Part shown: positions 1-6,219 of the stretch, one piece after another
Numbering within the stretch: position 1 is the stretch's first letter
Layout of the letters: each line of letters opens with the position of its first letter
DNA from: a virus
IMG/VR virus record: IMGVR_UViG_3300032006_000080
Span: 1 to 24,223 of that record
Length of the DNA stretch: 24,223 bases
Strand: one strand, 5' to 3'
Made by a program: the position numbers and the translations under genes
Notes under the pieces: generated by a model
Seen by the model: only the letters and a program-made list of their open reading frames with translations
What the model was told of the DNA's origin: nothing
Databases searched by the model: none

Positions 1-260
1 TAGGTAGGATTGTCCTCACGTACTCTAGTAATGTTAGGGTTAAGTTCTGTACCAAAGGATTTATAGCACCCTCTACCCATAACCTCCACAATTTCTCTGA
101 GGTCACCCCGTCCTTGTCCATTACGGCCTACAGTACCATCCCTATTGCCACCTTTAGAAGTCCAACCCTGCGCTCCTATGTGTTCTAAATAACCGTGAAG
201 TTGTACATCGTTAACAACATTCTCAGCTACCATAAATACTTTTGGTTCTACTCTATGCAT
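1..260 (-). CDS. thyX: FAD-dependent thymidylate synthase ThyX, N-terminal part
   Basis: This is the first 86 codons of a gene that runs off the left edge. ThyX makes dTMP from dUMP using methylenetetrahydrofolate, FAD and NADPH. The visible part matches the N-terminal pattern of phage and bacterial ThyX: a beta strand (KVFMVAE), then LHGYLEHIGAQGW, then the helix GDLREIVEVMGRGCYKSF followed by LNPNITRVRED. The catalytic RHRxxSxNExSxRY motif lies beyond the edge, so activity cannot be judged. The start ATG overlaps the stop of the upstream gene (TAATG), and AAGGAG lies 8 bases before it. It closes the replication block, where a dTMP source fits. Identification rests on remembered family patterns. 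Confidence 0.8.
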   Translation of the reverse strand, partial: MHRVEPKVFMVAENVVNDVQLHGYLEHIGAQGWTSKGGNRDGTVGRNGQGRGDLREIVEVMGRGCYKSFGTELNPNITRVREDNPT

Positions 261-754
261 TAGTCTCTCTCCTTATAAGTACGTAGAGCTACTATTCTAG
301 ACACAGTTTGGAACCCTGATGTATAAGCTTTTAGAAGACCTTCGATTCTAGTATGAATGGTTTCATACTCAATCACAGTCTTACGCATGTCTTTTAATTC
401 ATCATAGGTTCCAAAAGCAGCTCCCCTTACTTCTTCCCTAGTTAACTTTTTCTTTCCTACCATCTCTCGTTCTTCAGCTAATTTAAATATAGCAGCAGAA
501 TAAGCTTCATCAAAAGCTGCTTCATAAGCATTCTTCTTGGAAGAAACATCAGCTAACTCTCGTTCTAGATGGGCTTTATAGCCACCATATACAGTTAGAA
601 AAAGTTCTAATTTTTTAGTATCTGCATTCATAAGAGAAGAGAAGTCCAACTCTTCCCGCTCCCCTAAATCAATTTTCATCAGGGGAACATTGACATCAAC
701 TACATATTCATCAGCCTTGTTGACTGCTGATAACGGAGTCCATCGCTTTTCCAT
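260..754 (-). CDS. Helical protein, possible UvsY-like recombination mediator
   Basis: A 164-residue protein. I chose the ATG at 754 because AAGAGG lies 7 bases upstream; an open frame also extends to 799 without a good ribosome binding site. After an extended N-terminus (1-40) it is almost entirely helical and charged, with a coiled-coil-like stretch at 45-110 and a last helix (120-160) ending TSGFQTVSRIVALRTY. Its layout and size resemble T4 UvsY, a recombination mediator that loads UvsX on SSB-coated DNA; in UvsY the C-terminal helices end in a comparable SGALDAIKSRGF...MRAFE stretch. A RecA/UvsX-like recombinase and an SSB are encoded nearby, which fits. The similarity is by eye and weak, so any helical phage protein remains possible. 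It overlaps the upstream nuclease gene by 44 bases. Confidence 0.45.
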   Translation of the reverse strand: MEKRWTPLSAVNKADEYVVDVNVPLMKIDLGEREELDFSSLMNADTKKLELFLTVYGGYKAHLERELADVSSKKNAYEAAFDEAYSAAIFKLAEEREMVGKKKLTREEVRGAAFGTYDELKDMRKTVIEYETIHTRIEGLLKAYTSGFQTVSRIVALRTYKERD

Positions 755-1457
755 TCGGCACCTCTTTACATCTACAATATTTCTCACCTGTACATACAAC
801 AGGCATCGTAGTCATCCTTCTAATCCGTTCACACTTCTCTAGTAATTGCATCCAAACTTCTGCATTTCTAGTGACTTCAAAACATTTAACTTGTTGGTCA
901 TTCTTGTTTTCATATAAGACTATACCATGTTCTAAGTTTAAAAGATTCAAATATATTTGAAGTTGTAGATAATGATCAGGTTTAGGATCTGTAATCAAAG
1001 CTTTAAAACCTTTATCATTAATAGATTTTAATTCAACTACAGTTTTACCATACACTTCATGCTGTATGATAAAGTCATATCGTCCTGCTATAGGTGGGTC
1101 ATGTAAAAAGACGGACTGTTCTTCAGCTAACCATATACCCATATCTTTAAAGTACTTAGAGAATCTATATCCTAGATAATCCCCACAATCAAATATCCGC
1201 CGTACATTAGCTGGAATAGGAGTAGCAACTGCTAACCCAAAAAAAGCTAAATATATGTATCTATCGCAGGGACTACTAAGAATAGATGGGTAGAATTTCC
1301 CTCCTCTACTAGGATAGGGTTGTTTCTGTAATCTATCCTCTAGAGTTTTAACTAGCCACTCATCTTGATTTACAACTAACTGTTTGGGCTTAGTGGTTCG
1401 TCGTTTACGTGTTTTTGGAACTGTGGTTCCTCTACCAATTTGTTTAACGCCTGCCAT
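711..1457 (-). CDS. Cas4/RecB-like PD-(D/E)XK nuclease with likely Fe-S cluster
   Basis: A 248-residue nuclease of the PD-(D/E)XK superfamily, close in layout to phage Cas4-like exonucleases. Visible motifs: GRYD at 125-128, VVELKS with E142 and K144, and the QxQ helix LQLQIYL at 164-170. One cysteine before the core (C64, SSPCDRYIY) and three after it (C222, C228, C230) reproduce the one-plus-three arrangement that holds a 4Fe-4S cluster in Cas4, AddB and Exo5. Residues 1-30 are very basic (KTRKRR). It probably processes DNA ends for recombination or degrades host DNA. No Cas1/Cas2 or repeats are present, so this is not CRISPR machinery. The ATG at 1457 has AAGGA 8 bases upstream. The start lies inside the upstream nuclease gene (82-base overlap). 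Confidence 0.8.
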   Translation of the reverse strand: MAGVKQIGRGTTVPKTRKRRTTKPKQLVVNQDEWLVKTLEDRLQKQPYPSRGGKFYPSILSSPCDRYIYLAFFGLAVATPIPANVRRIFDCGDYLGYRFSKYFKDMGIWLAEEQSVFLHDPPIAGRYDFIIQHEVYGKTVVELKSINDKGFKALITDPKPDHYLQLQIYLNLLNLEHGIVLYENKNDQQVKCFEVTRNAEVWMQLLEKCERIRRMTTMPVVCTGEKYCRCKEVPNGKAMDSVISSQQG

Positions 1458-1726
1458 AATGTATCCTTCACCCCCACTTTAGAGTTTTCTTTTATGTGGA
1501 GCACATTTTCAACTCCATAAATTCGCATGATATCTGCATCCCGTTTTACATCTCGTTTTTTAAGATGCCCATAGATACCATCTGCTTCTATAACCATACC
1601 CAATTCAGGGATAAAGAAATCCGCTATATACCCAGCAATTGGTACTTGTTGGTCATAGCGGAGTCCTATTTCAGATAGAACATCCGCTATAACCATTTCC
1701 TGTTGAGTATAATCTTTAGGTAACAC
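1376..1726 (-). CDS. Small Vsr/DUF559-like endonuclease
   Basis: A small protein with the restriction-endonuclease-like fold of DUF559/Vsr proteins. It shows TQQE near the start, then AGYIADFFIPELGMVIEADG, which carries the D...ExD catalytic triad (D36, E47, D49 from the start used here), then H54 and basic residues, then the closing strand VENVLHI. Such proteins nick or cut DNA; phages use them in recombination, repair or host DNA breakdown. The start is uncertain. A TTG at 1744 gives 122 aa, but no ribosome binding site precedes it. I prefer the GTG at 1726 (116 aa), which has AGGAG about 10 bases upstream inside the end of the recombinase gene. It overlaps both neighbours, including 82 bases of the next nuclease gene, which suggests tight co-translation. 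Confidence 0.65.
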   Translation of the reverse strand: MLPKDYTQQEMVIADVLSEIGLRYDQQVPIAGYIADFFIPELGMVIEADGIYGHLKKRDVKRDADIMRIYGVENVLHIKENSKVGVKDTLWQALNKLVEEPQFQKHVNDEPLSPNS

Positions 1727-2657
1727 TAAGTTTAAGCTCCTCAAGACGGGAAGGATTCTCTATAAAGAAATGTTTCAACCCATTCATCCCTTGAATTTTC
1801 TCCTCCCCATACATATACCACGGGCCTCGTTGTTGAATCAAATCTTGTGTAAGAGCTTCACGAATAAAGCTTTCTACTATATCAATCCCACCTTCTATCC
1901 TAAACGGAATCTTAACATTATTCCAATGTTCCCCACCTATCTTAGTCTTCCGCATTCTAATATCCATATCAAATCCTACCTTAGTACCTTTGGGTTCTTC
2001 AATCCACCCATCCCGTTTGACCTGTAGTAAAGAATGAGCAAAGAATGTTTGAGCTAATCCTCCTGGCATTGCATCAATAGATACAGGGCCAAGACTAGAC
2101 CTTATCTGATTAATCAATACCAAAGCTGACCCATTCTTTAGATGGGGTAACAATTTAGGTAGTGATGAATTCACAAATCTAGCTTGCCATGCCATTGGAT
2201 TATATCCAAACTCTTCCTCATAAACAGCGGATGGGACAAGTCCTGCCATACTATCAAGTACAACTAATCCCACCCCATTCATCATCATTTCTCTAACTGT
2301 TTCAAAAGCTTCTTCACCAGTAGTTGGTTGACATACTAATATATTCTCCGTATCTAAACCGCACTTCTGCATCCACGCAGCATCCCACGATTGTTCCGTA
2401 TCCACCCAACCTACAAGGTCATTATTATGTTGAGCATTAACTGCTATCTGAGAAGCTAGAAAACTCTTACCTACATTAGGTGGGCCATACAAAAGGGATA
2501 TACGCTTCTTTGCTATACCTCCCCCTGTAAGTTTATCCAATGCTGGTATCCCAAAGGGGATTTTATCATAATCTAGTTCGGCACTATTTCCCCTCCGTAG
2601 ATTAAGTTTCTTATTTCCCAACAGTTGTTCAATGACATCTTTAGCATTATCTTTCAT
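1716..2657 (-). CDS. RecA/UvsX-like recombinase
   Basis: A 313-residue ATP-dependent strand-exchange protein. The RecA core is clear: Walker A GPPNVGKS at 58-65, the catalytic glutamate in DTEQ (E88), Walker B LVVLDS at 131-136, and LINQIRSSLG at 181-190, the RecA signature leading into DNA-binding loop L2. Residues 1-30 form a short basic N-terminal segment, and the C-terminus (from about 255) differs from bacterial RecA, as is common in phage UvsX-type proteins. Strand-exchange recombinase is more likely than a Sak4-type annealing ATPase, because L2 and a full-length core are present. The ATG has a near-perfect AGGAGG 5 bases upstream. Downstream genes (two nucleases, a possible UvsY-like mediator) look like partners. 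Confidence 0.85.
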   Translation of the reverse strand: MKDNAKDVIEQLLGNKKLNLRRGNSAELDYDKIPFGIPALDKLTGGGIAKKRISLLYGPPNVGKSFLASQIAVNAQHNNDLVGWVDTEQSWDAAWMQKCGLDTENILVCQPTTGEEAFETVREMMMNGVGLVVLDSMAGLVPSAVYEEEFGYNPMAWQARFVNSSLPKLLPHLKNGSALVLINQIRSSLGPVSIDAMPGGLAQTFFAHSLLQVKRDGWIEEPKGTKVGFDMDIRMRKTKIGGEHWNNVKIPFRIEGGIDIVESFIREALTQDLIQQRGPWYMYGEEKIQGMNGLKHFFIENPSRLEELKLSVT

Positions 2658-2670
2658 TCAATCCTCCTGA

Positions 2671-2883
2671 TTATTTATCTAATACCTCTTCAATTTGAGC
2701 ATCCACTCTATTTTTCAACACATGCCAAACTTGATCTGCAACCATACCAGCTTCATCTATTTGTTGATTAATTGGTAAAGTTGTATCTATCTGGTCTATG
2801 CTAAGGTCTACCCTACCATACTGATTAGACGATAAATCTCCTACTCTAAACGTAAATCCTAAATGTACACTCACCTTAGACAT
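2671..2883 (-). CDS. Small conserved-looking phage protein, unknown function
   Basis: A 70-residue protein that I do not recognise with confidence. It begins with a beta-rich half (VSVHLGFTFRVGD, GRVDLSIDQID) and ends in a single amphipathic acidic helix (VADQVWHVLKNRVDAQIEEVLDK). Small beta-then-helix proteins of this type are often found beside phage recombinases, but no function follows from that. The ATG at 2883 is preceded by GGGAGG with 7 bases spacing, and the frame overlaps the end of the MazG-like gene by 8 bases, so it is very likely translated. Fourteen bases separate it from the recombinase start. Confidence 0.6.
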   Translation of the reverse strand: MSKVSVHLGFTFRVGDLSSNQYGRVDLSIDQIDTTLPINQQIDEAGMVADQVWHVLKNRVDAQIEEVLDK

Positions 2884-3076
2884 TTATATTCCTCCCTTCA
2901 CTTTCTAATAATTCCTGTTTTAAATACAGGGCTAAATCCAATACTTCTTCATATGCATTTTGTAGGGGAGAAATCATATTATTTCGACTGCCTACTTCCA
3001 GCCTCCCCCCATATTTCTTTTCACCTAATTGCGCTCTGGCCTCAATATCTTCTTGTACTATCTTAGCTATATCCAT
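2876..3076 (-). CDS. Small MazG-like all-alpha protein
   Basis: A 66-residue helical protein. The pattern IVQEDIEARAQLGEKKYGG, a linker, then LQNAYEEVLDLALYLKQEL is that of the short phage proteins related to MazG-type all-alpha NTP pyrophosphatases; the EExxD motif (E43, E44, D47) is the metal-binding part. It lacks the second ExxD helix needed for a full active site within one chain, so it could act as an oligomer or in another role. I chose the ATG at 3076, which has GGGAG 5 bases upstream, over a TTG at 3088 that has no site. It overlaps nothing but follows the polymerase stop by two bases. A TGTGATATAAT box ends 27 bases upstream. Confidence 0.6.
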   Translation of the reverse strand: MDIAKIVQEDIEARAQLGEKKYGGRLEVGSRNNMISPLQNAYEEVLDLALYLKQELLESEGRNINV

Positions 3077-3078
3077 AT

Positions 3079-5058
3079 CTACTCCCAATCTATATATTCC
3101 TCTATTATATCACACTTAGGCTTCCACTTAGACCAATCAATTTTAGTTGCCCATGAATCCTGGCACACTTCCATATCAACTTTGAGTGGAATATCTAAAC
3201 TATTAGCTTCTAATATGAGTTGTATTTGCTGTGGTAACTCACGTATTTCATCATCATGGATTTCACAAATGATTTCATCATGGACTTGCAGCAAAATATT
3301 ACTCTTTTTATCATTAAGATATTCATGTACATATACCATCCTCTCATTTAAGATATCGGCACTGGTGCCTTGTACCAAATAGTTTACACCTTTATAGCCC
3401 AGCGTATTATCTATTCTATAGATACGACCATACCGATTCTTTATCCAACCTCTTGATTCAACAGTATTAATTACCCTATTAATAAACGAGCGAGAACCAT
3501 GAATATTATTAAAGTACTGTTGCTTATACGCCTTTGCTTGGTCAGTTGTCGTACTCAATTGTTGAGCTAGTCGCTTATTACCTAACCCATAAAGAATACC
3601 AAATGTTATATTTTTTGCCATCTGCCTATAGAACTTAAATTCTGAATGTTCTTCATTAATACCAAACGCTATCTTGGCGGATTCACTATGGAAGTCTACA
3701 TCATCTCTATTTAGCAGTTCATCCATCTCTGCATTGTGCAGATAGCTCAGGAAAACACGTACTTCCATTTGTGAATAGTCGAAACTGACCAAAGTATAGT
3801 TAGCCCTAGGTATAAATAACCTCCGTACAGCCACTTGGTCTATGTCAGAAGTATCAAAGGATTCATCGCCTACGAATCCCCATGTATCTAGAACAGAATT
3901 ACTGAGAGTAACGTCAGACAATTCTCCCTTAGATTTAGAGGATACTATGGCATTAATTCTCCCTTTAACAATCTCCCTTTCCTCTTCAGATAAAGTTCTA
4001 TCACTAAGTTTAAAGTGAGTACGAGGTATGTTCTGAAGATTGGGTTCTCTAGAAGAGAGCCTACCTGTTAATGTTCCCCAGTTACAGAACGAGGTATGAA
4101 GCTCATCCGTTTCAATATAGGGTTCAATATAAGTAGACTGTAGCTTTTCTAGAGAACGATACTGCCTTACTAGTCCCGCTAATTCATTATCTATTTGAAC
4201 TAAAGCTACTTCACTCCATGACTCTTTATCCTTAGGAGTTTTAACAGGGGAACTAATACCCATGCTTGCAAAGATTTCTCCTAGTTGTTGAGTACTACTA
4301 ATATTAAAGTCATGCCCAACCATACTATAAATCTTCTGTGCTACTTCCTCTTTACGTTGAGAAAGTTTAGTAAACACTTCATTAGCATACTCTGTATCAA
4401 CTATAACTCCTCGTCGTTCCATATCAAATAGAACTCTAGTCAACTCACATTCAAGTTCAAAAACTTCTTCTTGCTGACTTTGCCTAATTTGTTGCAGTCG
4501 TTCCATATATAATTTAAATGTCCACCACACATCCTGCTTACAATATTCACCTAATCTATCTGGTGGAGCCATAGAAAAATCTTTATGCCATTTATTCTCT
4601 TGTAGATATTTTTTAGTTTCTATATCATAGCTAGCTGCTTGTTCTCCAAAACTTCTAGTAATAGCATCGGTTAGTCCTAAATCTCTAACAGCCGTATGTT
4701 CAGTTAAACGTACCATAACTAGAACATCTATTAACTTTTGACGATCTAATATTAGACCCTCATTAACTAAAAAATGTAAATCAAACTTAATATTGTAACC
4801 AATTAAGGTGGACGGTATTTCATTAAGCCATGAAATTATTTCTTGACGAGCTGCTGCGGATAGATTCTCTCCTTGTTGATGCCGAAACGGAAAATAATAA
4901 TTAAAAGGAAGTTCACCATCTACGGAACAAATACCTAATCCACAAATTTGGTTACTACCATAAGGATTTAAACCATTAGTTTCTACATCTATAACCCATT
5001 GATTAGACATACTTAGAGCCTGTTTAGTATCCTTATATGTGTCATTGGTGACAATCAT
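3079..5058 (-). CDS. Family A DNA polymerase with 3'-5' exonuclease
   Basis: The replicative polymerase, 659 residues from the ATG at 5058, which forms an ATGA overlap with the upstream stop; an ATG at 5073 would add five residues but has no ribosome binding site. The exonuclease domain has Exo I DVET (D24, E26), Exo II N89xxxD93 and Exo III YxxxD (Y172, D176), so proofreading looks intact. The polymerase domain has GRLSSREPNLQNIP, motif A FDYSQMEVR (D427), motif B RQMAKNITFGILYG (R478, K482, F486, Y490) and motif C QVHDE (H593, D594). The residue matching E. coli Pol I F762 is Phe. There is no 5'-3' exonuclease domain, which is normal for phage enzymes. About 60 extra residues sit between QNIPR and motif A (346-408). 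The last codons (CDII) contain a promoter-like box. Confidence 0.95.
   Translation of the reverse strand: MIVTNDTYKDTKQALSMSNQWVIDVETNGLNPYGSNQICGLGICSVDGELPFNYYFPFRHQQGENLSAAARQEIISWLNEIPSTLIGYNIKFDLHFLVNEGLILDRQKLIDVLVMVRLTEHTAVRDLGLTDAITRSFGEQAASYDIETKKYLQENKWHKDFSMAPPDRLGEYCKQDVWWTFKLYMERLQQIRQSQQEEVFELECELTRVLFDMERRGVIVDTEYANEVFTKLSQRKEEVAQKIYSMVGHDFNISSTQQLGEIFASMGISSPVKTPKDKESWSEVALVQIDNELAGLVRQYRSLEKLQSTYIEPYIETDELHTSFCNWGTLTGRLSSREPNLQNIPRTHFKLSDRTLSEEEREIVKGRINAIVSSKSKGELSDVTLSNSVLDTWGFVGDESFDTSDIDQVAVRRLFIPRANYTLVSFDYSQMEVRVFLSYLHNAEMDELLNRDDVDFHSESAKIAFGINEEHSEFKFYRQMAKNITFGILYGLGNKRLAQQLSTTTDQAKAYKQQYFNNIHGSRSFINRVINTVESRGWIKNRYGRIYRIDNTLGYKGVNYLVQGTSADILNERMVYVHEYLNDKKSNILLQVHDEIICEIHDDEIRELPQQIQLILEANSLDIPLKVDMEVCQDSWATKIDWSKWKPKCDIIEEYIDWE
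3104..3114 (-). promoter_or_regulatory. Extended -10 box upstream of MazG-like gene
   Basis: TGTGATATAAT on the coding strand is a perfect TRTGnTATAAT extended -10 element. It lies inside the last codons of the polymerase gene (CDII), 27 bases before the ATG at 3076. No TTGACA-like -35 is visible, as is common with extended -10 promoters. Confidence 0.5.
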
Positions 5059-5303
5059 TGTGCAGCATTCCATTCTGGTGGGTCAAAATGTCCTGCCTCT
5101 GCCATTCGTTTCATTAAACTATTATAAGCTTCTGCCACTGACGTACCCTGACCTGTTCTCCAAGTCTTATGTTTATCAGGAGCATTAATTTGCCATTGTT
5201 CTCCATCTAAGTCTCTTGGATCTCTACCTAATCTAACACTAAAATTAGCAAAGTTGTAATACAACGAGTGCATAACATCCATATCTGTTTTACTAAAAAT
5301 CAT
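5055..5303 (-). CDS. Small protein of unknown function
   Basis: An 82-residue protein without a recognised domain. It has an N-terminal helix-like stretch (FSKTDMDVMHSLYYNFANFSVRLG), a polar loop rich in D, R and W (RDLDGEQWQINAPDKHKTWRTG) and a C-terminal helix (SVAEAYNSLMKRMAEAG). The central part resembles a small beta-hairpin carrying conserved-looking tryptophans, but I cannot place it. The ATG has GGGGGAG 4 bases upstream, inside the end of the previous gene, which it overlaps by 11 bases. Its stop overlaps the polymerase start (ATGA), so it is probably translated with the polymerase. Confidence 0.6.
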   Translation of the reverse strand: MIFSKTDMDVMHSLYYNFANFSVRLGRDPRDLDGEQWQINAPDKHKTWRTGQGTSVAEAYNSLMKRMAEAGHFDPPEWNAAQ

Positions 5304-5517
5304 GTTCTCCCCCTACAACGAAATTCCCCATAGGATGGGGTGGCTTCTCTTCTTCTCTAATTTTACCATACAATCTAAGAATACGCTTAGTTTCCTGTAT
5401 AGTCTGTAGATGTGATGGCCCCGTCTTCTGAATATACCAATTTAATAAGAGTTCTATAACTTCATCTAAAGTGGGGGGGCCGAAGCCCCCACCACTTATT
5501 GTCTTAGAAGAGTTCAT
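5293..5517 (-). CDS. Small protein of unknown function with a hairpin in its 5' end
   Basis: A 74-residue frame that I do not recognise. After a glycine/proline-rich start (SGGGFGPPT) it has a helix TLDEVIELLLNWYIQKTG and a second helix SHLQTIQETKRILRLYGKIREEEK. The ATG at 5517 overlaps the end of the SSB gene by 14 bases and has no clear ribosome binding site. Codons 10-15 are formed by a C(UUCG)G hairpin (5475-5490), so the first residues may be dictated by RNA structure. No downstream ATG, GTG or TTG in the first third offers a better start. The frame is open and in line with its neighbours, but its start is doubtful. Confidence 0.5.
   Translation of the reverse strand: MNSSKTISGGGFGPPTLDEVIELLLNWYIQKTGPSHLQTIQETKRILRLYGKIREEEKPPHPMGNFVVGGEHDF
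5475..5490 (-). other. GC-rich hairpin with UUCG tetraloop
   Basis: On the coding strand GGGGGC-TTCG-GCCCCC forms a perfect 6-bp GC stem closed by C(UUCG)G, one of the most stable RNA tetraloops. It begins 14 bases after the SSB stop. No T-run follows it, so it is not a standard intrinsic terminator. T4 mRNAs carry similar CUUCGG hairpins between genes, where they affect mRNA ends and stability; a like role is inferred. Confidence 0.7.
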
Positions 5518-6205
5518 CTAACTTTATTGCTTCAGAGGATGCTGTATGCCCATTGGATGTAGCAGTTGAAGCCGTTACAGACCCATACCTATCCCTAAAA
5601 TATTCTTTAACCGCAGGGAGGTCACCCTGCTCTTCAAACTTATCATTAGGAATTTCCATATCTCTAGCGGTTGCTGAAATAGCATAGGAAGTATCCAGCA
5701 TACCTGAACCAGAACGTTTAATACGCATTACTCCTTTATCCAACTGACCCCAATCATTATAAACATCAACCAATTGATTCCAGATATAATCACTACGCCC
5801 AAAAGTTAAAGCTACGAGCCGATAGTCATTAACGACTTCCTTATACATCTTTTTACCACCTGGGCCTGCAACCTCTTCCCAGGAATCCACACGCTTCTCA
5901 GGATGTATTACTTCGTGTACGAAAGCCCAGAAGCCAAACTTATGGCTAGGCCGTGTATCTGAAGGAACATCAGAAGTGTCCGTATCTGGGTCAGATAGAA
6001 GGTTCACCCACCGATTACCAGACCTATACGTATAAATATAAAACTCATCTAGCTTAGAATCATCTTCATGTCCTGTAGCTAATGAGGTTATAAACGCTTG
6101 GTCACCATCTTTAAACCAAATTTCTCTACCTACCGCTTGGTTACCATTACTAATACCAGTTCGTTGTTCTTCCCTGCGTTCTTGAATTCTATTTATTCCA
6201 CCCAT
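5504..6205 (-). CDS. Single-stranded DNA-binding protein (phage type)
   Basis: A 233-residue protein that looks like the gp32-like ssDNA-binding proteins found beside phage primase and polymerase genes. The core (about 28-180) is beta-rich and aromatic: IWFKDGDQAFITSL, FYIYTYRSGNRWVNLL, FGFWAFVHEVIHP, YRLVALTFGRSDYIWNQLVDVY and GVMRIKRSGSGMLDTSYAIS. It is followed by a flexible Ser/Thr linker (208-225) and a short acidic tail ending LDELF. An acidic tail with a terminal Phe is the usual protein-docking signal of ssDNA-binding proteins (T7 gp2.5, E. coli SSB). No zinc-binding cysteines are present, unlike T4 gp32. It would coat the unwound strand and recruit polymerase and recombinase. The ATG has AAGGAG 9 bases upstream, and a TGTGATATAAT box precedes it by 36 bases. 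Confidence 0.7.
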   Translation of the reverse strand: MGGINRIQERREEQRTGISNGNQAVGREIWFKDGDQAFITSLATGHEDDSKLDEFYIYTYRSGNRWVNLLSDPDTDTSDVPSDTRPSHKFGFWAFVHEVIHPEKRVDSWEEVAGPGGKKMYKEVVNDYRLVALTFGRSDYIWNQLVDVYNDWGQLDKGVMRIKRSGSGMLDTSYAISATARDMEIPNDKFEEQGDLPAVKEYFRDRYGSVTASTATSNGHTASSEAIKLDELF

Positions 6206-6219
6206 AATTTATTCTCTCC

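Noticed and set aside
711-1457. Cas4-like nuclease as evidence of a CRISPR system.
   Set aside because: No repeats, cas1 or cas2 are present. Cas4-like nucleases are common in phage recombination blocks.
5475-5490. The GC hairpin as an intrinsic terminator.
   Set aside because: No T-run follows on either strand, and coding frames continue through it.
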